From Enterobacter cloacae (GTDB taxonomy: Bacteria > Pseudomonadota > Gammaproteobacteria > Enterobacterales > Enterobacteriaceae): a DNA stretch of 64,000 nucleotides. Location: the NCBI RefSeq assembly GCF_011078175.1, contig NZ_JAALCJ010000006.1, forward strand, positions 1 to 64,000, in the 5' to 3' direction. The first letter of the stretch is position 1; each line of letters begins with the position of its first letter. Position numbers and translations under genes: made by a program. The notes below the pieces were generated by a model. The model did no database searches. It worked only from the letters and a program-made list of their open reading frames with translations, and had not been told where the DNA came from. This document shows, piece after piece, positions 1 to 11,066 of the stretch.

Positions 1-645
1 GAAATTTACGATCGATCTCGGTACGCCACTCACCAACGGGGAACAGATCACCGCCACCGCCACCGATCCGTCCGGCAATACCAGCCAGGGCGGTCAGGTT
101 ACGGCACCGGATCTCACCGCGCCGGATGCTCCCGCCAATCTGGCGGTCTCGCCTGACGGCAAAACCGTGACCGGGACGGCTGAGCCGGGCAGCACCGTTA
201 CCCTGAAGGATGCCGACGGCAACACCATCGGAACGGGCAAGGCGGGCAGCGACGGGAAATTCACGATCGATCTCGGTACGCCACTCACCAATGGGGAACA
301 GATCACCGCCACCGCCACCGATCCGGCCGGCAATACCAGCCAGGGCGGTCAGATCACGGCACCGGATCTCACCGCGCCGGATGCCCCCGCCAATCTGGCG
401 GTCTCGCCTGACGGCAAAACCGTAACCGGGACGGCTGAGCCGGGCAGCACCGTTACCCTGAAGGATGCCGACGGCAACACCATCGGAACGGGCAAGACGG
501 GCAGCGACGGGAAATTCACGATCGATCTCGGTACGCCACTCACCAACGGGGAACAGATCACCGCCACCGCCACCGATCCGTCCGGCAATACCAGCCAGGG
601 CGGTCAGGTCACGGCACCGGATCTCACCGCGCCGGATGCCCCCGC
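1..645 (+). repeat. 255-bp tandem repeat inside the adhesin gene
   Basis: The sequence starting at base 1 recurs at 256 and again at 511 with only scattered substitutions; the third copy diverges after about 645. The unit is 255 bp, exactly 85 codons, so copy-number change keeps the frame. The array reaches the left edge, so its full size is unknown. Confidence 0.95.
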
Positions 646-3600
646 GATTGTCACCGTCAATGACAACGTGGGCACCGAAACAGGCCCACTGAGCAACGGC
701 CAACGCACGGACGATGCCCGTCCGACGTTCAGCGGCATCAGTGAAGCTGGCACCGTCATTACCTTCTATGACAACGGGAAACCGATTGGCACCGCCACAG
801 CCGATGCCACCGGCAAATGGAGCTTTACCCCGTCGACCAACCTGTCTGAAGGCAATCACGCCATTACTACCACCGCGACCGATGCCGCAGGCAATATCAG
901 TCCGGCGTCCGCGGCGGTGTCCTTCGTGGTCGATACCGTCGCGCCTGGCGCGCCAGCGATCGTCAGCATCACCGATGATGTTGCGCCTGGCACCGGCACG
1001 CTCGGGAGTGGAAGCAGCACCAACGATCCGCGGCCACAGCTCACCGGCACGGCGGAAGCGGGATCGACGGTCACGATCTATGATAATGGCATTGCCATTG
1101 GCACAGCGGTTGTGGGCAGTAACGGTAGCTGGAGCTTTACACCGTCGGTGAACCTGAGCGAAGGCAGCCACCAGCTTACCGTGCGCGCCACCGACGTCGC
1201 CGGTAACACCGGCCCGGCCTCGCCGGTCTTTACCGTAACGGTAGATGTCACCGCGCCGCAAACGCCTTCAGGATTCATCATTAACGACGATACGGGCGGA
1301 CTGAAAGGGCCGATCGGTGCCGGACAGTTTACCGATGCCTCAGAGCCGCGCCTGACGGGCAGAGGCGAACCGGGCAGCACGATCACGGTTTACGATAACG
1401 GCATTGTTATCGGCACTACCACCGTTCTGCCGAACGGCACCTGGAGCATCACGCCGACAGCTCCGCTGGCAGAAGGCGCACACTCTATTACCCTGCGGGA
1501 AACCGATGCGGCGGGCAACCAGAGCGGCCTGTCTCAGCCGATCAACTTTACCGTTGATCTTACTCCGCCGGCGATGCCGGTTGCGACGCTCAATTCCACA
1601 GGCACCCAGATCGTCGGTACCGCCGAACCGGGCAGTAACATTGTCATCACCAACAATGCCGGGCTGCAAATCGGCACAGCCACTGCCGACAGCAATGGCA
1701 ACTATGTCGCCAACCTGAACCCTGCGCAAATCAATGGCGAGATCATCTCCGTGGTCGCCTCCGATGCCGCAGGCAACCAGAGTTCACCGGCGCTGGTTAA
1801 CGCAGCGGATATCACCCCGCCTGCCGTACCGGGCAACCTGGTGGTGGCGGACGACGGGGCAAGCGTCAGCGGTACCGCCGAGCCAAATAGCACGATTATC
1901 ATTAAAGCGCCGGACGGTACGATCATCGGCCAGGCCACCGCCGGTCCGGACGGCACCTTTACCATACCGATTTCGCCAGCCCAGACCAACGGCGAAGCCC
2001 TTGAAGTGACAGCCACCGACGGCAGCGGCAACACCAGTCCGTCTGGCTTTGCCGACGCGCCAGACAGTACGCCCCCGCTGGCACCGGAGAATGTGGTGAT
2101 CTCTGCCGACGGTACGACGGTAACCGGCACTGCCGAGCCGGGCAGCACCGTCACCATCCGCGAAAATGGCGTGAAGGTCGGGGAAGCGGTCGCCGACGAT
2201 CAGGGTAACTTCAGCGTTGACCTGATCCCGCCGAAAGCCAACGGCGAAGCCCTGACCGCCGATGCCACTGATACCGCCGGAAACACCGGACCAACAGCGC
2301 CGTTTGACGCACCGGACATCACCGCGGCACAAACCCCGGTCATCACGGGCGTAGTGGATGATGCGCCTGGCGTCACCGGGCCAGTCAGCCAGAACGGTCT
2401 TACCAACGACAGCACGCCAACCATCAACGGAACGGGCGAGCCAGGCACCACCATCACCCTCTACAGCGGTACTACCGAAATTGGCACCGCCGTCGTGTCG
2501 GCAAACGGCCAGTGGTCCATCACGCTGGAAACCGCGCTACCGGACGGCGGGCACGTGCTGACGGCGACGGCGGTTGATGCCAACAATAACCTCAGCGGGA
2601 CATCCAACCCCTGGAGCATCACGGTGGATACCGCCGCGCCGGGCGCACCGGCCATTACGCAGGTCATTGATGACGTGCCTGGCCGCACGGGTGCGCTCGA
2701 CTCCAATGAAACGACCAACGACACGCTCCCGACGCTGAACGGTACCGGCGAGCCGGGCTCCACCGTGACGATCCGCCTTGACGGACAGGATATTGGTACT
2801 GCCGTTGTAAACAGCGGTGGCGCATGGACCTTCACGCCCACCACCCCACTGGTGAACGGGCAGCATACGTTCACCGTCGTCGCGAGTGATGCAGCCGGTA
2901 ACGCCAGCGCACCATCAGCTGGCTTTACCTTTATCGTCGATACCACCCCGCCCCCCGCGGCCACCCTTGACACTGTCTCCGATAACATTGGCCCTGTGCA
3001 GCTTCCGCTAAACAGCGGAGACACCACTGACGACACGCTGCCGCAGTTGCAGGGAACCGCACCGGAAGGCACCACCATCACTATCTATGACGGAACCACC
3101 CTGCTCGGCACGGCCGTGCTGGACGGTAACGGCGGCTGGAGCTTTACGCCAACCACGCCGCTGACGGAAGGCCCGCATTCACTGACGGTCCACGCGACGG
3201 ACGATGCCGGTAACACCACTATCTCACCGCCGTTTGAACTGACGATCGACACGACCGCGCCTGCAACGCCGGATATTCCTGAGATCACCGTCAACCCGGA
3301 CGGCGGCACGCCGGGGACAGCCCTGAACCCTGGGGAGACCACCCGGGATACCACGCCAACCCTGAGCGGCTCGGGCACGCCGGGGGATATCGTGAACATT
3401 TACGATGGCGCTACTAAAATTGGTGAAGCCGAGATCGATGGCGACGGTAACTGGAGCTGGACGCCAGATGATCCACTCCCTGACGGCACCTACGATCTCT
3501 CCCTGACGGTCACTAACCAGGACAGCGCCGGGAACGAAAGCGCGCCGTCCACGCCGGTGACCATTACCATTGATACCGACGCGCCTGCCCAACCGGGAAC

Positions 3601-6600
3601 GCCGACGGTAACGGACAGCGTAAGCCAGATCACCGGCCCTGTGCTGGATGGTGAATCCACAAACGATCCGCGTCCGGTCCTGAGTGGCACCGGTACGCCG
3701 AATGACGTCATCACCCTCTATGACCAGGTGGGTACAGGCGAGCCGCAGGCCGTGGGCAGCGTTACGGTGGACGGTAACGGTAACTGGAGCTGGCGTCCTG
3801 AGAACAACATTGGCGAAGGGACGCACCTATACACGGCGACCGCCACCGATGAAGCCGGCAACGAATCTGTGCCATCCACGGGGATTTCGATAACGGTCGA
3901 CACCCTCGCCCCTGATACCCCGGTTATCGGTGCCGTTGGTGGCGTGCAGAATGGCGAGTCCACCAACAACTCTACACCAGGCGTCGGCGGAACTGGCACA
4001 ACCGGCGAGACGGTGATCATCTACAACAACGGCGTGGTAGTGGGTAGCGTTGAGGTCGTCAACGGTGAATGGTCCTTCACCCTGCCGACGCAAACCGACG
4101 GCCCACTGAACATCACCGTCGCGGCGGTGGACGAGGCCGGGAACGTTAGCCCGGTAAGCCCGGTCTTTACGGTGGAAGTTGATACGCAGGCACCAACCGT
4201 ACCTCAAATTGACGCCGTCTCTGACAGCCAGCTGACCAACAGCGTGCTTTACACCCGCGACGGTACGCCAACCCTCACCGGGATTGGCGAGCCGGGTTCG
4301 AGCGTAACCGTTTCTGTTGATGGCGTCGCCTCGCCGGTGGTCGTGGAGGTTCAGCCGAACGGGACATGGTCCTGGACAGCCGACCCTGCGCTCACCGAGG
4401 GGCCGCATACCTTCTCGGTTACCGCGAGTGACGCGGCGGGGAATACCTCCGCCAGCTCCGGCGATCTCAGCGTGACGGTGGATACCCTGCCGCCTGCAAC
4501 GCCAACCAATATCGACATCGCCGCGGAGGGCACCCCGCTGACCGGTACGGCAGATGACGGAACCACCGTGACGGTTCGCGATGCCAGCGGCAATGTCATC
4601 GGGACCGGGGTCGCGACGGGAGGCACCTTCTCCATTGCCCTCTCCCCGGCCCAGTTGGATGCCGCGACGCTGACGCTGATCGCCACTGACCCCGCAGGCA
4701 ATGCCAGCCCGTCAACCACCTTTGACGTGCCGGACTCTCCGCTCGAGCTGCCTGCGGTACCGGTAATTACGGCGATCAACGATGACGCCGATCCCGTCAC
4801 TGGCGATGTGAAAGATAAAACCACCAATGACGTCACGCCTACCCTTACCGGCACCGCCGATCCGGGCAGCGTGATCGCCATTTATCAGGATGGGGTGCTG
4901 GTTCCGCTGACGAACGTTGTTGCGGATGATAACGGCAACTGGAGCTACACGCCGCTGCTGCCGCTGACGGAAGGGCCACACACCTTCGCCGTGACCGCCA
5001 CGAATATCGCCACCGGCGAGACCAGCGGGCAGTCGCCGATCGCGACCGTCACCGTCGACCTCACCGCCCCGACAGCGCCAGCCATCGGTGCGGTGACCGA
5101 TGACGTGGGCCCGGTCATTGGCCCAATCGCAGACGGTCAGAGCACTAACGACAACCGTCCTACCCTGACCGGGACAGGCACGGCCGGGGACACCATTACG
5201 GTGTACAATAACGGCGATCCGCTGGGCACCGTTGTTGTCGGTCCGACAGGCACCTGGAGCTACACGCCGCCTGCGCTGGACGACGGCAGCCACACCCTGA
5301 CGGTGACCGCCACCGACCCGGCAGGCAATGAGAGCACCCCGTCGGCCGGGATCACCATTGTGGTCGATACCGTCTCTACCACGCCGGTGATTACCAGCGT
5401 GACGGACAACGCAGGCAATGCTGCAACGCCTGTCCCAAGCGGCGATCCAACCAACGACACCACGCCAACCCTGACCGGTACCGCCGAGCCGAACAGCGTC
5501 GTCGCCATTTTTGATGGCGCCACGCAGATTGGTAGCGTGGCAGCAGACGGCACCGGCGCCTGGACATTTACCCCTGAAACCGCCCTCGGCGAAGGGACGC
5601 ATGACTTTACCGTCAGAGCGACCGATCCGCTGGGTAACGTCAGCCAGCCGTCCGGCGTCTGGAGCGTCAATATCGATCTGACTGCGCCACAGGTGCCGAC
5701 GATCGATACGGTCAGCGACAACGCTCCGGGAGGGATCACCGGCCCGCTTACCGCCGGGCAGGTCACCAATGACACCACGCCAACCCTGAGCGGCACCGGC
5801 CAGGCGGGCACCACCATTCACGTGCTGAATAACGGCGTGGAGATTGGTACTACCACGGTCGACGGCAGCGGTAACTGGACCTTTACGCCGGATCCGATCC
5901 TGACGGACGGGATCTATAACCTGCGCGTCAACGCCAGCGATGACGTTGGAAACGTTTCCGCCAACTCGCCAGTATTCGCCTTTACGGTGGATACCGCTGG
6001 CCCTGCGGCCCCGGTAGTGACTACGGTGATAGACGATGTGGGCCCGGGAACGGGAACCATTGCCAGCAACGGCGCCACGAACGATACCCGTCCAACCTTC
6101 AACGGTACGGGGGAAGTGGGCGCAACGGTACACGTTATTGTCGATGATGTGGAAATTGGCACGGCAGTCGTCAACGCCCAGGGTAACTGGACCTTCACGC
6201 CGACCACTGCGCTGGGTGAAGGGCCGCATACCATTACCTTCAACGCCACCGATGCCGCAGGCAATACCGGGGACACCTCACCACCGTTCAACCTGACGGT
6301 GGATACGTCGGTGCCCGTTGCGCCGATCTTTACGCCAGCCACCGATAATGTGGGTACCGTACTTGGCCCGGTCGCCTCGGGACAAAGCACAGACGACACC
6401 ACGCCTACGCTGAACGGCACCGCGGCAGCCAACGCGACCATCACCATCTATGAGAATGGTCGGCAGGTAGGCACCGCCGTGGCTGATGCCAACGGCGTAT
6501 GGAGCTTCACCACCGGCACGCTGGCAAACGGCAGCCACACCTGGACCGCCACGGCAACCGACGCCGCGGGCAACGTCAGCCCTGCTTCACCGGGCTTCAC

Positions 6601-9600
6601 GCTGGTTGTGGATACAACTGTGCCTGCCGCGCCGGTTATCACCCAAGCGATTGACGATGTTGGCACCATCACCGGGGCGATTGGCTCCGGCCAGACCACC
6701 AACGATCCTCTCCCGCGTCTGGTGGGGACCAGCGAGCCGCTGGCCACCGTGAATATCTACGAGGGCACTACGCTGGTGGGCACCGGAACCGCCGATGCCA
6801 ACGGCAACTGGACCATCGATATCACCGTTCCGCTGGGCACCGGACCGCACACCTTTACCGCAGAAGCAACCGATCAGGCGGGCAACACCAGCGCGCCGTC
6901 CGGCGACTTCAGCCTGACCATTGATACCACGCCGCCAGCGCTGCCGGTGCTGACCAGCATCACCGACGACGTCGGTAATGCTGCGACGCCTGTCGCCGAC
7001 GGCGGATTAACCAATGATGCCCGACCAACGCTCACCGGTACGGCAGAGGCTGGCGCGACGGTAACCATCTTTGATAATGGCGTACAGATTGGCACCGTTG
7101 TGGCTACCGGCGGCGCGTGGAGCTTTACGCCGTCCACGCCGCTGGCTGACGGATCGCATAATCTGACCTTCTCCGCTACCGACGCCGTGGGTAACGCCAG
7201 CGCGCAGACCGGCGGTTACACCATCAACGTGGATGCCACCGCCCCTGTCGCACCGGCAATCACCTCGATTGTGGATGATGTGGGGACCGTCACCGGCCCA
7301 GTCACCGGTACCAACCCAACCAACGACACGCGCCCGACCTTAAACGGCACGGCGGAAGCCAATGCCACCGTACGTATTTACGACGGCACGACGCTGGTGG
7401 GAACCGTCACTGCCGATGCCAACGGCAACTGGACGCTGCCGCAAACCAGCACCACGCTGACGGAAGGCCCGCATAACTTCACCGCCACCGCCACCGACGC
7501 CGCGGGCAATACCAGCGCGCCATCGCCAATTATCACCATCAACGTGGACCTGACGCCGCCGCCAGCCCCAACCGGGCTGGCGGTGATCACCAACGGAACG
7601 CAGGTTACCGGTACGGCGGAAGCGGGAAGTACCGTCACCATCACCTCAAGCACCGGAACCGTTCTTGGAACGGCCGTTGCGGATGGCAGTGGAAACTTCA
7701 GCGCCACCCTCACCCCTCCACAGACGGGCGGAGAGTCACTGATTGTCTTTGCTACCGATAAGGCCGGTAATGCGGGTATCACCACTTCCGTTATTGCCCC
7801 GATCACGACGATCCCGAACGCGCCGGTTATCACCACCATCGACGATAACGTTGGGACGGTGACGGGTAACCTGACCAACGGGAAAACCACCGATGACACC
7901 ACGCCAACCCTGACCGGCACGGCGCAGCCAAACGCGACCATCACCCTGTATAACAACGGGGTGTCGATGGGCACGGTCACCGCGAATGCCAGCGGCAACT
8001 GGAGCTTCACCACGCCGGTGCTAAGCGAAGGGCCGCATGCCTTCACCGCCACGGCGAGCAACGGCTCGGGCACCAGCCCGATTTCCACGTCGACCACCGT
8101 CATCGTGGATCTCACTGCGCCAACGGCTCCTGCCGGGACCTTCAACGCAGACGGCAGCGTACTGACCGGTAGCGCCGAAGCGGGCAGTACCGTTACCATC
8201 CGTCTGGTGGACAACTCAACGGTCACCGCCACGGCAGACAGCAACGGATCCTGGAGCTACACCTTCCTCAATAAACAGACGGAGGGTCAGACGCTGCAAA
8301 TCACTGCCACCGATGCGGCAGGCAACGTCTCGTTGCCGGGTTCAGCCCTTGCGCCGGTGGTGCCGCTCTCTGCCAGCACCAACGTTGAAGAGCTGGCGCT
8401 AACGACCACCGCAACGGTGACCAACTCGCAGTACAGCGACTATGGTTTCCTGCTGGTGGGTGCGGTGGGTAACGTGCTGACCCTGCTCGGCGACGACGCC
8501 GCGCAGGTGGGCTTCACCGTCGGCAGCGGCGGCAGTGCAGATATTGTCGTGAACGCCAACGCCACGGGTGCCGTACTTTCACTGCTCAATACCCTTGAGC
8601 TTGTGGTACAACGCTTTGACGCCGCCAATAATACGTGGACCACCGTGGTCGATACCGGACAGCCGCAGTTCGCTGACCTGCTGACCCTCGGCGCGACGGG
8701 GGTGTCGCTGAACCTGACCGGTCTGGCGGATGGTCAGTATCGCGTCCTGAGCTACAACACGAACCTGCTGGCAACCGGCTCTTACACCAGCCTCGATGTG
8801 GCGGTTAGAGAGACCAGCGCAGGCACCGTGTCCGGCGAAACCAACGTGGTCGGAAACGTCATCACCGACGTGGATCCTACCGCAGGCAGCGACAATGCCC
8901 CGGCGGGCACCACCGTCACCGCGGTCACTAACGCCCAGGGCACCACCACCAGCGTCACGGCTGACGGCACGGTGATTCAGGGGCAGTACGGCACGCTGAC
9001 CATCAACCTGGACGGCAGCTATACCTATAACCTGACCAACACCAGCGCCGCCGTCATTGGCCGCACGGAGAGCTTCACCTACACCATCACCCACAACGGC
9101 ACCAGCGCCTCGGCAAATCTGGTCCTGTCGCTGGGCGAAGGCACCAGCAGCAGCGGTATTGTGGCCGTTGACGATACCGCCTCGCTGACCTTCGATACTA
9201 CCGTGGAGGCGATCAACAACGGCACCTCGTCGCAGGGCGGCTTTACCCTGGTGGGGATCAACCTTGGCAATACGCTGGGGCTGAACCTCCTTGACGATCT
9301 GGCCAACCCGATCATCTATAACGTGGAAGAAGGTACCACCCGCACCATGACCGTTCAGGCGTCCGTAGGCGGCGTGGCGCTGGCCTCGGTATTCGACCTC
9401 TACATCTATAAATTCAACAATGCGACGCAGACCTTCGAGCAGATGCGCGTTGAACCAGGCTGGCTGCGCGCGCCGCTGCTGGGGGGCACCTCGCCGCAGC
9501 TGACGCTGAATCTGCCTGCCGGCGAGTACCTGTTCCTGCTCAATACGGCGGCGGGGATCACCGCGCTGACGGCCTACACGCTGAACGTCTTGCAGGATCA

Positions 9601-11047
9601 CGTCTACAGCGTGGCAAGCGTGAGCGAGAGCACCACCGGGGATGTGCTGTCAGATGATATTGCGCCAGCGGGCACCGTGGTTTCAGACGTTAACGGCGTG
9701 GCGGTGAACAGCAGCGGCCTGACGGAGATCGCCGGTGAGTACGGTACGCTGCGGATCAACGCAGCCGGGGAGTACACCTACACCCTGGACAGCGGGGTCG
9801 GCGCGGACCATATCAGCACGCCGGATACCTTCGTCTACACCATCACCGCGCCTGACGGCTCGAAAGACACGGCATCGCTGAACATCACCCCAACCGCACG
9901 GCCAATGGATGCGGTAAACGATGTCAGCACCGCGATGGACGTAACGTCGGTTCACCATACGGCCGCCTATTCCGATACGACGGTCGGGTCGGCGAGCTGG
10001 AACGCCGCGCTGCTTGCCTCAACCCAGGGCAGCGGGAGCGGGACCTTCGTGGTGGATCCTAATACCGCGCTGCATAACGTGGTTCTGTCGTTTAACGTCG
10101 CCTCGCTGCTGACGCTTACCGGGTTAACGGTGGACTGGACGCTGTCCAACGGCGCAACTACCGTCAGAACCGGCTCGTTTAACGGTGGGTTACTGCTGGG
10201 CGGCACGGCGACCATCAACCTGACGGGTCTCGATCTGGAGGCGGGAACCTATACGCTGAGCTATACCGGCAGAATGGGGCCATTGGGGGTAGGAAATATC
10301 ACCATCACCCCAAGCGTGACCGGCACCAGCTACTCGCTGTCGCAATTCGACGCGACGGGGACCCACACCGTTGACGGCAATATCTTCGACGGCACCAACT
10401 CCGCAGGGGCGATGGACCAGCTCCACTCGGTTGATACCCGCGTGAGCATTACCGGCTACGACGGCGTTACCACCACGCTCGATCCGTACTCCGGCAGCAC
10501 GGTGTCAAACATCACGGGCCACTACGGGACGCTGGCGATTGCCGCTGACGGCAGTTACACCTATACCCTCAACCCGGGGATCTCGCTCTCTACCATTACC
10601 AGCAAGGAGGTCTTTAACTACACCCTGACCGATGCCAACGGTGTGAAAGATACCGCGTCGCTGACCATTGACATGGCGCCGAAATTTGTCAGTTCGGAGC
10701 ATAACGACGTGATTAGCGGCACGGCCTACGGCGACACGCTGATTTATCAGGTGTTGAACAATACGGCGGGTAACGCCACCGCAGGTAACAGTACGGGCGA
10801 CCACTGGACGAACTTCTCTCTGGCACAGGGAGACAAGATCGACATTGGCGATCTGTTGGTGGGGTGGAACGGTAGCGCGTCGACGCTGGGGAACTATGTC
10901 TCTGTTTCACAAAGCGGTAACAATACTGTGATCTCCATCGACCGTGACGGCACGGGAGCCGCCTACACTAAATCTACGCTCGTTACGCTGGACAATGTTC
11001 AGACCACCTACGACGAGCTTGTAAACCAGCAACACATCATTACCTGA
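1..11047 (+). CDS. Giant BapA-like Ig-repeat adhesin, type I secreted (5' partial)
   Basis: The reading frame is open from the left edge (codons start at base 2) to TGA at 11045-11047, giving more than 3,680 residues with the N-terminus outside the window. Nearly all of it to about 8370 is tandem bacterial Ig-like domains. Long units of about 100 residues carry TND-x-x-PTLTGT, an NG-x-W-SFTP turn, ATDAAGN and a closing V-D-x-TAP linker. Shorter 85-residue units open with APD-x-TAP. After 8370 come three diverged modules of about 250 residues, each ending in a G-x-YGTL...YTY motif (near 8985, 9735 and 10520), as in VCBS/Bap-type domains. The last 120 residues (10680-11044; HNDVISGTAYGD, LAQGDKIDIGDLL) resemble the type I secretion C-terminal target domain. 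The three genes downstream are a dedicated type I secretion system, as in Salmonella bapABCD. Inferred role: cell-surface biofilm adhesin. Family assignment is firm; the name bapA is not certain without the N-terminus. Confidence 0.93.
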   Translation, partial: KFTIDLGTPLTNGEQITATATDPSGNTSQGGQVTAPDLTAPDAPANLAVSPDGKTVTGTAEPGSTVTLKDADGNTIGTGKAGSDGKFTIDLGTPLTNGEQITATATDPAGNTSQGGQITAPDLTAPDAPANLAVSPDGKTVTGTAEPGSTVTLKDADGNTIGTGKTGSDGKFTIDLGTPLTNGEQITATATDPSGNTSQGGQVTAPDLTAPDAPAIVTVNDNVGTETGPLSNGQRTDDARPTFSGISEAGTVITFYDNGKPIGTATADATGKWSFTPSTNLSEGNHAITTTATDAAGNISPASAAVSFVVDTVAPGAPAIVSITDDVAPGTGTLGSGSSTNDPRPQLTGTAEAGSTVTIYDNGIAIGTAVVGSNGSWSFTPSVNLSEGSHQLTVRATDVAGNTGPASPVFTVTVDVTAPQTPSGFIINDDTGGLKGPIGAGQFTDASEPRLTGRGEPGSTITVYDNGIVIGTTTVLPNGTWSITPTAPLAEGAHSITLRETDAAGNQSGLSQPINFTVDLTPPAMPVATLNSTGTQIVGTAEPGSNIVITNNAGLQIGTATADSNGNYVANLNPAQINGEIISVVASDAAGNQSSPALVNAADITPPAVPGNLVVADDGASVSGTAEPNSTIIIKAPDGTIIGQATAGPDGTFTIPISPAQTNGEALEVTATDGSGNTSPSGFADAPDSTPPLAPENVVISADGTTVTGTAEPGSTVTIRENGVKVGEAVADDQGNFSVDLIPPKANGEALTADATDTAGNTGPTAPFDAPDITAAQTPVITGVVDDAPGVTGPVSQNGLTNDSTPTINGTGEPGTTITLYSGTTEIGTAVVSANGQWSITLETALPDGGHVLTATAVDANNNLSGTSNPWSITVDTAAPGAPAITQVIDDVPGRTGALDSNETTNDTLPTLNGTGEPGSTVTIRLDGQDIGTAVVNSGGAWTFTPTTPLVNGQHTFTVVASDAAGNASAPSAGFTFIVDTTPPPAATLDTVSDNIGPVQLPLNSGDTTDDTLPQLQGTAPEGTTITIYDGTTLLGTAVLDGNGGWSFTPTTPLTEGPHSLTVHATDDAGNTTISPPFELTIDTTAPATPDIPEITVNPDGGTPGTALNPGETTRDTTPTLSGSGTPGDIVNIYDGATKIGEAEIDGDGNWSWTPDDPLPDGTYDLSLTVTNQDSAGNESAPSTPVTITIDTDAPAQPGTPTVTDSVSQITGPVLDGESTNDPRPVLSGTGTPNDVITLYDQVGTGEPQAVGSVTVDGNGNWSWRPENNIGEGTHLYTATATDEAGNESVPSTGISITVDTLAPDTPVIGAVGGVQNGESTNNSTPGVGGTGTTGETVIIYNNGVVVGSVEVVNGEWSFTLPTQTDGPLNITVAAVDEAGNVSPVSPVFTVEVDTQAPTVPQIDAVSDSQLTNSVLYTRDGTPTLTGIGEPGSSVTVSVDGVASPVVVEVQPNGTWSWTADPALTEGPHTFSVTASDAAGNTSASSGDLSVTVDTLPPATPTNIDIAAEGTPLTGTADDGTTVTVRDASGNVIGTGVATGGTFSIALSPAQLDAATLTLIATDPAGNASPSTTFDVPDSPLELPAVPVITAINDDADPVTGDVKDKTTNDVTPTLTGTADPGSVIAIYQDGVLVPLTNVVADDNGNWSYTPLLPLTEGPHTFAVTATNIATGETSGQSPIATVTVDLTAPTAPAIGAVTDDVGPVIGPIADGQSTNDNRPTLTGTGTAGDTITVYNNGDPLGTVVVGPTGTWSYTPPALDDGSHTLTVTATDPAGNESTPSAGITIVVDTVSTTPVITSVTDNAGNAATPVPSGDPTNDTTPTLTGTAEPNSVVAIFDGATQIGSVAADGTGAWTFTPETALGEGTHDFTVRATDPLGNVSQPSGVWSVNIDLTAPQVPTIDTVSDNAPGGITGPLTAGQVTNDTTPTLSGTGQAGTTIHVLNNGVEIGTTTVDGSGNWTFTPDPILTDGIYNLRVNASDDVGNVSANSPVFAFTVDTAGPAAPVVTTVIDDVGPGTGTIASNGATNDTRPTFNGTGEVGATVHVIVDDVEIGTAVVNAQGNWTFTPTTALGEGPHTITFNATDAAGNTGDTSPPFNLTVDTSVPVAPIFTPATDNVGTVLGPVASGQSTDDTTPTLNGTAAANATITIYENGRQVGTAVADANGVWSFTTGTLANGSHTWTATATDAAGNVSPASPGFTLVVDTTVPAAPVITQAIDDVGTITGAIGSGQTTNDPLPRLVGTSEPLATVNIYEGTTLVGTGTADANGNWTIDITVPLGTGPHTFTAEATDQAGNTSAPSGDFSLTIDTTPPALPVLTSITDDVGNAATPVADGGLTNDARPTLTGTAEAGATVTIFDNGVQIGTVVATGGAWSFTPSTPLADGSHNLTFSATDAVGNASAQTGGYTINVDATAPVAPAITSIVDDVGTVTGPVTGTNPTNDTRPTLNGTAEANATVRIYDGTTLVGTVTADANGNWTLPQTSTTLTEGPHNFTATATDAAGNTSAPSPIITINVDLTPPPAPTGLAVITNGTQVTGTAEAGSTVTITSSTGTVLGTAVADGSGNFSATLTPPQTGGESLIVFATDKAGNAGITTSVIAPITTIPNAPVITTIDDNVGTVTGNLTNGKTTDDTTPTLTGTAQPNATITLYNNGVSMGTVTANASGNWSFTTPVLSEGPHAFTATASNGSGTSPISTSTTVIVDLTAPTAPAGTFNADGSVLTGSAEAGSTVTIRLVDNSTVTATADSNGSWSYTFLNKQTEGQTLQITATDAAGNVSLPGSALAPVVPLSASTNVEELALTTTATVTNSQYSDYGFLLVGAVGNVLTLLGDDAAQVGFTVGSGGSADIVVNANATGAVLSLLNTLELVVQRFDAANNTWTTVVDTGQPQFADLLTLGATGVSLNLTGLADGQYRVLSYNTNLLATGSYTSLDVAVRETSAGTVSGETNVVGNVITDVDPTAGSDNAPAGTTVTAVTNAQGTTTSVTADGTVIQGQYGTLTINLDGSYTYNLTNTSAAVIGRTESFTYTITHNGTSASANLVLSLGEGTSSSGIVAVDDTASLTFDTTVEAINNGTSSQGGFTLVGINLGNTLGLNLLDDLANPIIYNVEEGTTRTMTVQASVGGVALASVFDLYIYKFNNATQTFEQMRVEPGWLRAPLLGGTSPQLTLNLPAGEYLFLLNTAAGITALTAYTLNVLQDHVYSVASVSESTTGDVLSDDIAPAGTVVSDVNGVAVNSSGLTEIAGEYGTLRINAAGEYTYTLDSGVGADHISTPDTFVYTITAPDGSKDTASLNITPTARPMDAVNDVSTAMDVTSVHHTAAYSDTTVGSASWNAALLASTQGSGSGTFVVDPNTALHNVVLSFNVASLLTLTGLTVDWTLSNGATTVRTGSFNGGLLLGGTATINLTGLDLEAGTYTLSYTGRMGPLGVGNITITPSVTGTSYSLSQFDATGTHTVDGNIFDGTNSAGAMDQLHSVDTRVSITGYDGVTTTLDPYSGSTVSNITGHYGTLAIAADGSYTYTLNPGISLSTITSKEVFNYTLTDANGVKDTASLTIDMAPKFVSSEHNDVISGTAYGDTLIYQVLNNTAGNATAGNSTGDHWTNFSLAQGDKIDIGDLLVGWNGSASTLGNYVSVSQSGNNTVISIDRDGTGAAYTKSTLVTLDNVQTTYDELVNQQHIIT

Positions 11048-11066
11048 TAGCACCTGCAAGAAATGA

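Noticed and set aside
94-8244. Many long open frames on the minus strand opposite the adhesin repeats, up to 505 codons
   Set aside because: They repeat with the Ig units, reflect the codon pattern of the repeat on the other strand, and resemble no protein family; shadows of the adhesin gene.
8579-9601. A 340-codon minus-strand frame inside the adhesin 3' part
   Set aside because: Composition follows the antisense of the adhesin codons (R, G, Q, H rich), no ribosome site or recognisable domain.
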